Of a stretch of DNA of 64,000 nucleotides, positions 46,595 to 59,500 are shown piece after piece. The notes beneath the pieces were generated by a model. That model made no database searches and had not been told where the DNA came from. It worked only from the letters and a program-made list of their open reading frames with translations. How positions within the stretch are numbered: the stretch's first letter is position 1; each line of letters starts with the position of its first letter. The stretch covers positions 46,383,167-46,447,166 of the forward strand of contig NC_041011.1 in assembly GCF_004193775.1 (NCBI RefSeq), read 5' to 3'. Origin of the DNA: Glycine soja (Eukaryota; Streptophyta; Magnoliopsida; Fabales; Fabaceae). The position numbers were made by a program, and so were the translations under genes.

Positions 46595-47265
46595 TGTATA
46601 AATATTTTGGGATTTAAGACAAAAATAGTAAATGGATCTTTTTTTTACACAAATTTTAAAAAAACTTAGTATATTATATAAAATATTAATTTTTATATTA
46701 ACTTTTTAGTTTTTTTAGTTACAAAATTATTTATCAGAGTTTTATAATCAAACAATTCTAACATTTTACTTTCAATAAATAAAATAGCTAACACATTCAA
46801 TCTATCTTGTAACATTGTTGATTTTAGATATAATTTAAGCAATTTTAATTTTAAAAAACTTCTTTCAGCAGTAGCAACTGTTACAAAAATTGTCAATAAA
46901 ATTCTATATGCAATGTAAACATTTAAAAAAGAATATAAAATTTTAATATAACTCAATACTTCTATTGGTATGTCAATTTATTCTCTTAATACTTTCAATT
47001 CTGAAAATAAATCAAGATCATCAACATCAGACTTTTTAGATAAATGATTTACAATAATCATTATATTCATAACTTAAGATTATGTAATCTTATTAATGAA
47101 AAAATGAATACAAATAATAAATCATATCTTAACAAAATTTATCACTTAATAATTTAAATTGACAAAAAAATATTAAAAATGTTAAAAAAAAATGAAACTC
47201 TTGAAGGCCTAAGGCAAAGGTCTCATTGGCCAGGAACTAAGACAAAGGCCTCATTGGTCTTATGA
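46595..47265 (-). pseudogene. hAT-family transposase remnant (C-terminal dimerisation domain)
   Basis: Minus-strand frame from about 47071 to 46693. It reads SDVDDLDLFSELKVLRE, then an in-frame TAA at 46980-46978, then IDIPIEVLSYIK and the hAT C-terminal signature VTVATAERSFLKLKLLK, YLKSTMLQDRLNVLAILFIE and LINNF. The AERSFxKLKLIKxYLRSTMxQERLxxLAxLSIE pattern is the dimerisation domain of TTF-zinc-finger-type plant hAT transposases. The upstream catalytic part is missing. GGCCTAAGGCAAAGGTCTCA-type repeats at about 47205-47265 and GGATTTAAGACAAAAAT at 46609 resemble the ends of such elements. Dead. Confidence 0.8.
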
Positions 47266-48778
47266 TTTCCACGGCTCTTCCCCACCTCCCCCCTATCTGT
47301 GAAGGGTGCAGGGGCGTGCTATATATAATCCTTGATCAAGCTCTACATGCATGCATGCATGGAGTTACCATAGCCAAGCTTTCATTTACAAAGCTCCTCT
47401 CTACCACACCACACAACAACGTGAACGTGAGTCATCTACGCCAGCAATATCATTGGCAACTCACCAGGTCCAATATATATTGCAGAAAAAAAAGTACTAA
47501 CTTTTTTTCTTCTAAAAAGTAGTATTTTAGATATAAAAAAGGAAGGAAAATTAGGAATTTGGTACAAACCTAGCTCCTTTATATCATTGTAGGTAGGTCC
47601 CTTGGTTGTGGCAAACCTTGTCCATGCATGCATGGCAAGCCTTGTAGCCACTCCTTTTTTCACCGCGTCGTTGTCGCGGGATATATAACTTGATCTTGAC
47701 GAATATTGATCGACATGTTCAAAAAAAAGAATAAAATGAAATAAGTTTTGAAGACTAAATAATAATGTGTTTCATTTTCTGCATCTTTTAGCAATCATTC
47801 AATATATGTTATTACCTATTGAGACATAATTGTTCTTTCTACTTTGCTTAAGCCTATGATATTTATTTCTCTCGTCCTTTTATTACCAAGGTGTACGTGT
47901 GGACCAAAAATTGTAACCCACCCCTAATGGATGGATTGACTTTTTTTTAAAAATAATTTAATTAACGTTTTCTAATTACTATTTCTTTCGCTTGTCCACC
48001 TAATAGTTTTGAACCATATATATTATTTTGTCTCCAATACCAACAACAGCAACAACAAAATGTTGCAGAACATCTACTTTTATTGATTATCTCTTAACAC
48101 AAAAGTTTGGATCCTAAACACAACGCTATTTTCAGATAATAATGAAAAAGAAATCCAAAATCTTATACTAATTTTTTTTATTGTCTTTTACAATTGATTT
48201 TTAAAAAATGAGCAGGCAGACCAACTTTACACGCACAAATGAAATATTTGCTTAACATCTCTTAATTTCTTTGTATCTCCTTTTTTGATATTTTTCTTTT
48301 GCCTCTTTTTCATCATATTATATTACTATTTGTTAATCGTATTAATTACTTTTTTTCCTTCCTTTTTTTCTTTAATGGTGTGTTTGGAGGAAAGGAAAAA
48401 AATACAGATAACAAATATTTTCTTGCTTGATTGGAGAAAAAATAAAAGGAAAAAAACTTTAGAAAACAATTTTTTTTTTATTTTTCTTGTACTTTGTCTT
48501 CAATTGAAATTTCATAATTTTATTTTCATTATTCCAAATAGGCCATAAGTGTATAAGAAGTCTAGTATAATTGAGTGAAAAGTAAATGTAAGTTGTTGTT
48601 TAACTCTAGCTTGTGCGGAAGTTCCACTTTTTCCTTTGAAAAATAAAAAACAAAATAGGCCATAAAATACTTTTTGATGTCCAATTTTTTTTTTCTTACT
48701 TCACTCCTTTATAAGTTTGTTATAGTTTTTTTTTCTTCTTTTCTTCTTATCACTGGCATTTAGATTTAAACTCTAGGT

Positions 48779-48881
48779 TCAATATTTGATTAATCCGAGA
48801 GCATCATAATCAAGCAGAACCTCGTCAGGACTTAGAACGGGCCATCTCCTATTACACTGCACATTCTGAACCCAGTCCCTG
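48779..48881 (-). other. Exon-like coding segment of unknown identity
   Basis: After a good acceptor (TTTAATTTTGCAG, AG at 48883-48882) the minus strand is open for 34 codons to a TGA at 48781-48779: RDWVQNVQCNRRWPVLSP, then DEVLLDYDALGLIKY. Composition (Trp, Cys, acidic residues; far less AT-biased than the surroundings) is protein-like, unlike random AT-rich frames. I do not recognise the family, and no companion exon was found. It could be a last exon of a decayed gene. Confidence 0.3.
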
Positions 48882-50022
48882 CTGCAAAATTAAAGCCATT
48901 TAAGTTCAAGCAATGCCACAACAAACCATATACTGAAACCAAGATCAACGCCACTATCTCACAATTCTACACCTCTCCTTGTAACCACCACAAATCAGGT
49001 GGTTTAATTATTTATTGCGTTTGTGGAAAAAAAAAAACTAACTAACCCAATTTTTTAGATTGAAGAGGGAGTTATATGATTTTTTTTGTTGACAAATGTT
49101 AATCAATTAGAATATTAGTTTTTTTTTTGTTTGAAAAGCAATCAAACACACGATTTTTCTTTTCTTTTAATCACTCAATTCAGCTTATATCTCCATCTTT
49201 AGAAGAACTATAAAATATTGGCAAGTGAGGTAGATATGATTGATGAGAAGATATTCACATTTCTTTCTTGTTTTGGAAAAACAAAGAAGGAAATGCCTAA
49301 GGACTAAGGTGAGCGAAGATTGTGATTCTACCGTATCGTTTTTTACATGACATGAATCACTACTATATGTTTTGTTTAGGAAAAAAGTGAAAGAAGATCA
49401 CATAAGTAAAAAGTGAAATAATTTTGTAAATTTAAGCACTAAAATAATTAACCCCTGTAATCTTAAGAACTAAAATGAACATGTACTCACATAATTTAAA
49501 TTATACATGATATTTTGAGAGATTACTTATTGGTATTTCTTGTTAGGAGGAAAGAAAATATAAATATCGTTATATTTTCTATTTTATGGTTAGAAAAAAT
49601 AATTAAAAAGGATAAAAATAAAATAAATTTTTAAAAATAAAAATTCAAATTTCCTTTCTTTCAATTTTTCATTCAAATTTTAAATTTTTCTTCCCTTTCT
49701 TTTCACCATTCCAAACACACCAATATTTATTCAATAAAGAAAGTGGAGTAAATATTTATGTAGTTGCTAATAATATCAAATATTACCCTGGTATGAAAAA
49801 ATCAAAGATAGGAAGAAGAAAATATATTTGAGTTTAATGAAAGAGAATTATAGTAATGCAACGTGTTTGGACGTCCAAACTCCAAATGGTGGGAACAAAC
49901 AAAAAGAAACACCGATGAAGATTTTCACACATTGTGTGTTTGGATTTTTATTTCAGCATCTCAAATGATCATTGATTTCAATCCGCCGAAAGAGTAGCTT
50001 TTTCGTTTGAATACATGAAACA

Positions 50023-52282
50023 TGTGACACCCTCTACCCCTCACATATATATTAATAAAGGAATAAAAATTCAAATATTAATTAAAAGTATTTTTAAAAC
50101 ATTTTTAAATACAAGCTTTTCAAATGGGTAAAAGGCTCTCATTCACTTTCTTCTACATCATATTCAAACTTGTCCAAATAAATAATAAAGTCATCTCGAC
50201 TCAAAGAAAGTCATATAAGTCTCATACAATTAATATAGAACCAATATCCTAATGTCACATCCTATCAGAGCGTGGTGTTCCCGTGTCCTCTAGCATGAGG
50301 TTCTTCATAGTCATCCACCTATTCATCTGCTCCCCCGAACACAAGTTCAAGATCATCACAGGATCCAAACACAACAACACACAGGGAGTGAGTTATCACA
50401 TTCCTAGCTAATAAAGAAACAAGACAATTAAATATACATATTATATAAATGAGATACCACTTGCTTAAACATAGCTCACGTAACTTCACCACTTCGTCAT
50501 TCAAAATTCACTTTTCAATTATCAATCACATTACACAAGAATCCCACACTTCGATCAAGATATAATAACACATCAATTAGCAAGCATATGCAATAATTAT
50601 GCTAAGACTCAATTCTATATGCAATGTGGTACCATGTCAGTGAAAAACCACCCTGGGGCGCTTAGGAGTACATAACAAGACACACCACACAATGGGTTTG
50701 TCAGGTCACTCTCACTAAGTAAGATCATAGGGAGACCAGTCAGGGTCACGATGTTTTGCGAGAATGCTCCAACCATATGAGATCAGCATAGGCTTAAAGG
50801 AGCACTCAAACCCGGTGACCCCCAAGGCCTACACTCCGAAGAGTCCGTCAGGGCCTCTCCCTCCTGATTCAGGTCCAACCCCTAAAATAAATTTTTTTTT
50901 TTTTACATGCAGACACTGCTCATGAATTATACAATACCCACGACCTTACACTCGTGTTTTAAACACGTTCAACACAATTGCGCTACGATTTAACACTGGT
51001 TCCTAAATAGGAAACCTACATTTTTTCTTTAACACTGTGCATCAACGCTTTTCTCAAGATAACGCTGGTCGGGTATTGTACAATTCATAGCTTACAACAC
51101 AAGTAATTTCACATCAAGTGTTAACTACACACTTATCCACAACTAGAACTCATTCACAATTTCACATCTCAGTGTCACAATCCACCATCACATGTTTACA
51201 CGTATCTCACAAATTAACACATGTTCAACTTTACACTTATACTCAATCTCAATAACAATATTATAATCTCAAAGCAACATGTTATTCTACAATTCATCAC
51301 ATACTCACAATTTGAATTATCATTTCATGTCCTCAATATAACAATTTATATAAAAGACTATCACAACATGAGGACTAAAACCCCTCAAATAATATTACAC
51401 AATCATATCCAAATCATAGGTCCAAATATACAATATCAAGAGCACAATTTATTAAGCAATTTTCATCGGGACATCAATATTTTATTTATAATCATAAAGG
51501 AAAAATTGCAATTTAACAAACATCCCAAAATAAAATCCCAATTTAATCCTCTAAGGATCCCAACACATGTTCTCACTAATCCCCAACTGTGAATAACTCA
51601 TCCCTTACCTCTAAGCGGGCTCACGTGTCTTCAGCCAGCGATAGCAACATCTCTAGCGGTTCCCGGAAATTCTTTCAATTATTCATCCGACTGCTCCGAT
51701 AGAATTCCCAAACATCAGAGAGACGGAGAAGAGATTGAAACCTCCACTTGTACTGTCTTCATACGATTCCTTTTTCTCCCTCCCAAATATTATCTCGCAA
51801 ATCCCAACGGTGGAAGCGTGCGGAATTGAATTTCGAACAACATATCCAAATTTCAAAATAATCCAACGGTTAACGAAACCGGGATCGTAGTTTTACCAAG
51901 ACAACTCTGGGTTTCTGCGGGAAAGAAAAAGGCTACAATGCGAAGGGTTTTTCTCTCAGTTTAGACATGATATCGAAATTCCCAACGGTGAGAATGCTCA
52001 GAATTGTGTTGCGAACATGATACTCAAATTTCACGACGATCCAACGGTGAACGGGTTCGAGATCGTCGTTTTTCTGAGACTGGTTTGGTGGGCTACGGGA
52101 AAAAGAAAGGGTTTTGAGAGGAGAAGGGGAAAAACGAAAATGAGGCCAAAAGGAGGCAGCTAACTTAACATAACTATTTATCCCTAGGGTACTCAGCCTA
52201 TTATTTGCTCTATATTTATTTATTTATTTATTTATTACTAAAAAAAATTTTAAATTTATTTACGAAAAATTGGGATGTTACA
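50023..52282. mobile_element. Solo LTR of a retrotransposon, 2260 bp, with 5-bp TSD
   Basis: Begins TGTGACACCCTCTACCCC and ends AAATTGGGATGTTACA, giving TG..CA ends with the short inverted repeat TGTRACAYCC. It is flanked on both sides by the identical pentamer AAACA (50018-50022 and 52283-52287). It has no gag/pol, primer-binding site or second LTR, so it is a solo LTR left by recombination. Inside, a unit of about 178 bp is tandemly duplicated (about 51793-51932 and 51968-52110, sharing TCCCAACGGTG, GCGAACA and GATCCAACGGT-type words). A Ty3/Gypsy origin is plausible but not proven. Confidence 0.85.
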
Positions 52283-53199
52283 AAACACACCCTAAATGGA
52301 TGGATTTTTTTCGTGTCAACCAACACTGATTTCAAAGCTATGCACAAACAAAAAGAAAAAAAAGTAGAATAAGAAACAAAAGCTTTAGCTACTCACTATT
52401 TGTGGCAAACATTTAATTTAGTGACGTCAATGAGATTTTTTTGTTTTTGTTTTTATAAAGTAGGATTCAACACTAATGAATATATTCATAAGATCCATCT
52501 TTGACAATGCTAACTACATTCTTTCTGATATTTTTTTATAATTATCTAAAATTTATTAGAAAATTATTAACTTTTGTGAATCTCCCTCCTTAATTAATTT
52601 AATGATTTCATCCTTTGATTTAGAAATATGACTTATAAAAATTAATAATTTTTAATAAACTTCAGTAACTAATATTCCTCTTCAGATTTTATTATTACTA
52701 GACAAATGTTAATCGGTACTTAAAAATATTGACGACAAAATTTAAAATTAAAATTTTTCATTAATAAGTCTCGATAATGCATTTTTTATACTATAACTTT
52801 CAATGTATTATGAATAAAATATGTTGTTGGCCATTCAAATTTAGGTGAGTGTTATTATTGGTCTCCTAAACTTAGATTTACCTTTTTTAGTTCTCACTAT
52901 TGTTCTTGGTCTCCTAAATTTATAAAAAAAAATAAAATAAAAAATATTTTTTTTTGTCTTTATAAAATATCAAAATTCATTTTTAGTTCTTGAAAAAATT
53001 TATTAATTTTTTATTATCACAAAATTAAAACATGTAATATTTTGGTTAAAAATTAGTCTTGAACAAATTCAAAAACCACACGACATCTCTTTAATTTAAA
53101 TTTTAAGATATAATTTTTAGATATTAAAAACCGTCACAATTTATAGAAAAAAATACAAGAAGATAAGTTATGACGATTTAAAACCGTAAAAAATATAAA

Positions 53200-53600
53200 A
53201 ATATAAGAATCAGCCCCAGCATCTCAACCAAATCTGAAATCCCGGACTCCCAAATTTCACAATTAATCACAAAGAACATTCAAACCCTCAAAATTTGAAC
53301 GTTACAGATCTATTTTGAAGAAGGTGTAGGTCTAATTTGCGGTAACAGAACGTGCAGTTGCTGAAAGCGAAAATCAGAACGAGATTATTGGGCTTCACAA
53401 TTAGCGAAGGAAGCATTCAGAATAATAATAATGAATGAAAGAGAGAAAAACGAACCATAGGGAGTGAGAACTGAGAAATGAGGGAATTCCATGCCCTCGG
53501 AAGAGGAAGGAAGGTTTCGCTGGATTAGAATACAGAGTCGTATTCATTCGAACGTTGAAGTCACCATCATGCCCAAATAACACAAATGGGTCTATCTATT
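53200..53600 (-). other. Possible orphan 5' gene end (promoter and leader-like)
   Basis: The minus strand from about 53620 downward has GCCCA/TGGGC motifs (AAAGCCCACAAATATG, TTATTTGGGCATG), a C/T-rich leader-like stretch and balanced base composition, then turns into T-rich intron-like DNA near 53290. The first ATG frame (53583-53401, 60 codons) is not recognisable. It resembles a truncated gene start rather than a working gene. Confidence 0.25.
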
Positions 53601-56390
53601 AATTCTCATATTTGTGGGCTTTGAGTGTTATGTGCTATATAACTCTGATTATGATATAACACAGTTGTTCATTCATTTAATCATGGTTTGTGAGAATATA
53701 CATGATTGAAAATTCAATTTGCTGGAGAAGATATTCTCACGCAAAATGTTATTCGCACATGCATCTCTTTTTTTTATATATTTTTTTCTTTTACCTGATT
53801 TTAAAAAGTGAATGAAATGGTTTTTAAAATAAAATAAGGGTATAGAAATTATGTGTGAAACAATAAAAACAAAACTAATTCCTTTTATAATACTCGATGA
53901 GATAAAGATATAAAAAGTATTATAAATAAGTCTATGATTATTGCTAATTATGTTATGTCCATTATGTTATAAACAAAAAGACTTTATGTTTTATAATATA
54001 TTAGAGAAAAATATTATGTATAGTAAGTTTGTTAATTATTTTAAAATAATTTAATCAAACGATAAATTTCTTTATATAAGGCTTTTACTCCTTTTGCATC
54101 ATATGAGCAATACTTCACTTTCGTGATGTTTTGTTACATGTAGATAGAGAATTTAACATGTCAAGTCAATACTTAAAACGATCCATTTTGTTGTTGTGTA
54201 GGTTTGGAAAAAAATCCTGTTAATAACAATAACTTTGTGAATAGACAATTTTTGGTTGAATTTTTGTGCCATATAAATTTTTGTTTAATGGTATAATTTT
54301 GACATTTTTTTAAAAACAAAATTAGGTTAACTTTGGTTTTTTTAACACCCTTATAAAAATTAAATGTTATATATTTTATGTCAATATAATATAATATATT
54401 TCATGTATATGTAAATTTATGAGCTAATGGAATATTATATGTACTTTATTTATTAGTGAAATTATGCAATTTAAAATATATATATATATATACATAAATG
54501 TTTTCATAAACTATTTAAGAAGTTTTATTACTCATTTAAAATGTTGTTTTTTAGGAAACATTTAAAATGTTATAAGAAAAATTAGTTTATATTTACTATA
54601 AATCCAAACCAAAAATTAAGTCTTAGTGACCGGCCTTAATATGATGTTATCGGTCTTGATTTTTTTTTTCACCATAAATTGAAGGTACTAATAATATACT
54701 AACATAAGAAATTAATGTCCTATTAGAAGTATTAAATTACATTGAAAATTTGATTCTTTTTTAAATACTTGTAATGTTTATAAAATGTTAATAATAATAC
54801 TTGCAATTGTTATAATTGTCAAAAGGGTTTTTTTTAATTTGATATCAACATATTCTTAGATAGTGTCTTAATGAATTATTATAGGATGAGATATTGTAAT
54901 TACTTGATTATTAAATTTTAATTAATAATTTTAGAGCTCAAAAAGTTCCAAAAAAAAAACTATAACTTCATCAATTATATTATAATAGACTGAAAACATA
55001 ACATTTACCTCAGGCTTTAGAATTGGTAGATGAGGCCTTGATAGGAAGAGAGATAAAGAAAAAATGAGAGAAGTCGATAAAACGTTTAAAATAAATAATT
55101 TTTAATATATTATTACTTTTTAGAAAAAATGTTACTCGTACAAAATGTGTTGTGTTATACAGTAGTCCTGCTATTCTAACCAATTTAGGTACCATCATCT
55201 AACCAATCGTGTGATTTTGATTAAAAATGCATTCCTATTTTTTCACAGTTATATCAATTTAAATATGTTATAAGTTTACTTTTGAGGAATTGCTTTTGCT
55301 TGAGAGCATTGATATATAAATATTCACTTATTTCAAACATTTCACTAATATTTCTCATTTTTTAAATATCTTTTTCTTCTTATTCTATCATAAATCCTAC
55401 AAGCATTTTTCTCTTTTTAAATGTCTTAAAATATAAGGAATGTTAAGAAACATTTTTCTCTCGTCAACAAACATAGTGTACCCGTAAACCCTGAACCAAA
55501 AAATTAATAGTGTGCCACTGCACCCCCTAAACCAGAAAAGAATTAATTATGCAGAAGATTGTATGATGAAATACTGTGAAGAAGAGAAGACCATACATGT
55601 GTGTTGCTGCAAGTTCAGAGTGGATATCCTATTAATTGTTCGTTTCACATGTTAGAGCCATGCACCCTATTTCCGATCTTTATTACAAAAGAAATATTAA
55701 CCAGTGTTCTTCAAAATAACTAATAATTTTTTTAAAATGCACTAAATTATGGTATTTATAATTTTTTATGCTCTTTTATTATTTTTATAATAAATATTTT
55801 ATTTTTAAAATTTTAAATTAATATCCTAAAGATTAAAAAACTAATAATTTTTTATATTAAAATGTATAAATATTTTAATTTATAATTTATAATTAATACT
55901 CTAAAGATAATGATTACGAACACCTTTATTATTAAGAACAGAAAATCGATATCCAAAAAATATCCCGCAGTACAAGTACTGACGAATCCATCTGGTGCTG
56001 GCAATGGCCAACAGTTAAAGCAACAGCAGATGCCTGTCTACCATAACTGTATATTACATTTTTTTCAACTTCTGAACAGTAGTCAGTATATTTAAGATTC
56101 TCAAATGCAACTCAGGCTCTTCACCTTTATTCATGCACTCTTTAATTCTCTGCATCGATCCCAGTTCACAAATTGAGCAAAACTGCTCAAGTTACGTAGT
56201 ATGTACTTAATGTATTTTCTTAATCTCTTTCCAATCCAACTTATGCTTGGTGTTACTTTTTTTTATTTATTTGAAAAACAAAAAACTGGCATGGGGAGAA
56301 AAAGAAAGAAAGAAAAAGGTATGAGGAAGAGAAAGTGGACCATTCCACCGGGAACCATATTGCATCATGCTAACTGCACGTATATGATTG

Positions 56391-56442
56391 CCACGTAGCA
56401 ATTCCAAATAGGTAGTTCCACTTTCTGATCCCTCCATAAATA
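56391..56442 (+). promoter_or_regulatory. Core promoter of the ABCG25-like gene: ACGT element and TATA box
   Basis: CATAAATA at 56435-56442 (context CTCCATAAATACCCC) sits about 140 bp before the start codon and is followed by a C/T-rich leader. An ACGT-core element, GCCACGTAGC at about 56390-56399, lies 36 bp upstream of the TATA box; ACGT cores are bound by ABA-related bZIP factors. Position-based assignment. Confidence 0.5.
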
Positions 56443-56579
56443 CCCCATTGTATTCCTATCCCTTGTTCCCCTCACTTCATTATTCATTCACTTGCAACAC
56501 ACTTCTTCTTCCCTTCTAACTCTCATCCCATACTCCTCTTTTCCAAAGGAAAGTAACACCAAACTAAGCAAAACTAATA

Positions 56580-59500
56580 ATGCCATCACCAACACCAATA
56601 CCAACGGCAGTGTTTGGTGGTGTAGAAACTCCTAATGGAGACTCTTCTAACACCAAGCCTCATCCCAAACAAGAATCGCGTGACCTCTCTCCTTTTTTGT
56701 CTTGCTCTTACCCCATCACTCTTAAGGTATATTTGTTGTTACATTATTACACACAATAACTAATTAATAAACGTACTAGTATTATTAATCTTGATCGTTT
56801 CACTGAGCCATCATGAGTTTGACGTGGAAAAAATTAATCCAAATCAAGTTAGAAATTAATTTTAATGTGTTCATGTTTTCATGCAACGCAGTTCATTGAC
56901 GTGGCATACCGATTGAAGATAGAGGACAAACAAAAAAACGGAGGCAGCATCAAGAGATTTTTTACTCCGCACGAATCATCACCGTCAGATCAAGGATCAA
57001 GGGCGGGAGCGTCGCAGGAGCGAACTATTTTAAAGGGAGTAACGGGGATAGCACATCCAGGGGAGATCTTAGCGGTGCTGGGCCCATCGGGGAGCGGAAA
57101 ATCAACGCTCCTTAACGCGCTCGCAGGGAGACTCCACGGACACGGTCTCACCGGAACAATCCTCGCAAACTCGAGCAAACTCACCAAACCGGTTCTCCGG
57201 CGAACCGGTTTCGTCACACAGGACGATATTCTCTACCCTCACTTGACGGTTCGCGAGACGCTCGTGTTCTGCGCCATGCTACGGCTCCCGCGCACGCTGC
57301 CGCGCGCGGCGAAGATCGCAGTTGCGGAGGCGGCGATCGCGGAGCTAGGGCTGGGGAAGTGCGAGGACACCATAATCGGAAACAGCTTCATCCGCGGAGT
57401 CTCCGGCGGGGAGAGGAAGCGCGTGAGCATCGCGCACGAGATGCTGGTGGACCCTTCGCTCCTAATACTGGACGAGCCTACCTCCGGCTTGGACTCTACG
57501 GCGGCGCACCGCCTCGTGGTGACGCTGGGTTCGCTGGCGAAGAAGGGCAAAACGGTAATTACATCGGTGCACCAGCCATCGAGCCGCGTCTACCAGATGT
57601 TCGATAAAGTTCTGGTGCTATCGGAGGGACAGTGTTTGTACTTCGGCAAAGGAAGCGACGCCATGCGCTACTTTCAGTCGGTTGGGTTCGCGCCGTCTTT
57701 TCCGATGAATCCGGCAGATTTTCTGCTCGATCTCGCTAACGGTACGTCATCGTTTTAACCGTTTCTGTTATCTCTTAACGAATTACGGTTTTAACTTGTG
57801 TCGGTTTAACTGATTCAACTGCTTTTGCTATTGTTACTAATTATTGGTGTGAATTATTACTTATTAGTGTTGAGTGATGTTGGCTACTAAGGGAGTGTTT
57901 GTGATTGAAGTTGATATGATATAGTAGTAGTGTGTTATAGTGGGGGTAATGGTAATGTGTGTAGTGTCATTGTGTGGGGTAGAATGTTTAGAATATGGGC
58001 ATGATGGCTGAGTGTTTGTTCATAAAACTAATTAATGAACGTCATTCAGGGCATTAAGTTGGGCAACATACTGTGGGAGACATCATACTAATGTAACACA
58101 CTCCGTTGCTTCTTCCATACTCAACTAGGTTTTCTCATTCATTTTGGGGTTTCTTCCTAGTTATTTAGACCCTTTTTCATAATATATATATAGGTCCTGC
58201 TTTGATCCAAACACAATTTTACTTGCAAATTTTTAATTAATTAACACTAAAGATGAAAAGTAAAAGAAGAAAAAAAAATAGACTTATAATAAATAAATGA
58301 TCTCATAGAAAGAGATTTAGAGATAAATAATAAATGTTAATATATAGTGTATAATATATATAAAAGTATCTACGTATCATCACTTTTTCTAATAAAGCAT
58401 CACAAATAATGCTGGCAATAAGTATTTTTAAGATATACCATTATAAAATACAAAAACAAAATATTATATTAAAATTATTTAATGTTTATTATTTTAAATA
58501 TTAAGTAAAATATATATTATATTTCTATAACTAATATTCTGCAGATTCTCGCGAATAATCCTTAACAAATGTTACTTTCTCATTTCTCCCCAACGCCTTT
58601 TCCTTTGTCCAGTCTCTTTAGTGGAAATTTAGTAGCCATCACTCTAATATTCGGATCAATCCTACAACATAATAGGATGTAGTTAAAAAATAAACTTGTA
58701 GGCCACTTGTGTTTTTTTTTAATGAGTTGGCCATTCGTACTGTGGTAGACTGGTAGTGATGAAATCGAGTGTGTGTAAAGAATATTTAATAATAATAGCG
58801 ATAATTTTTTTTAACATGACATTACTTACTATATTTTTTTTTTTACTTTTCTTTATAATTTTCGCTTGGTGTAGTAATTTTTTTATTTATCAAAGGTATA
58901 TTTTAGGTATAAGCGAGGAGAGAAAGATAAAGATTTCTGAGCTAGCTTGAGTGGAGCAAATCGATTAGATACGTAATGGGTTTTGATTTCGCATCAATAT
59001 AATTGGGTTGCTTTATTTAAACAGATCGTTAATGCTTACCACGTGTCCTCTTTTTTTGGAACTGTCTGTCGTTGGCTCTACTTTTCCTTGCCTTTCTTGT
59101 ATAGCCAGTTAATTTTACTTTTTTGGGGGGCCAACCTGATTTGACTCGATATGCTGCTGGTTTTTCGGTTTTTCCTCTCTTTTTTCGTCCATTTTTTTTC
59201 ATCTCTCAAAATACTCAATGCTGTTTCTTCCTGGCCAAACCAAAATCATAATCAATTAATCATTGCTTCCTCCAGTGAGGCATGCAAATTTTCCCTTTAA
59301 ACTAACTAGCAATTTGATAAGAAAAATTAAGTCCACATTTACCACATATTTGGAATTAAGCTGGACGCATGAACTTTCTAGGATATGGAGGGAACTAATT
59401 AGGGATATTATGTGATTACATATATCTCCTTAGAAGAGTGAAAACTAAACTTATAAGCCCATTTTAGGAAACAGAAAAGGGTGGTTTAATTAGAAACTAA

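Larger units (their letters stand above)
37742..56579. other. Large gene-poor region between SEC5 and the ABCG25-like gene
   Basis: 18.8 kb, strongly AT-rich. Recognised contents are listed separately: MULE-like element (38330-39595), ATT microsatellite (39625-39719), promoter-like stretch (about 40500-40800), GAT/GGT minisatellites (41678-42480), hAT remnant (46595-47265), exon-like segment (48779-48881), solo LTR (50023-52282) and a possible orphan 5' gene end (53200-53600). Nested degenerate direct repeats occur at 44150-44510. No complete gene could be supported; 54000-56200 is almost pure low-complexity A/T DNA. Confidence 0.55.

Noticed and set aside
57239..57550. 103-codon minus-strand frame opposite ABCG25-like exon 2
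   Set aside because: Antisense shadow of the GC-rich nucleotide-binding exon, which is fully explained on the plus strand.
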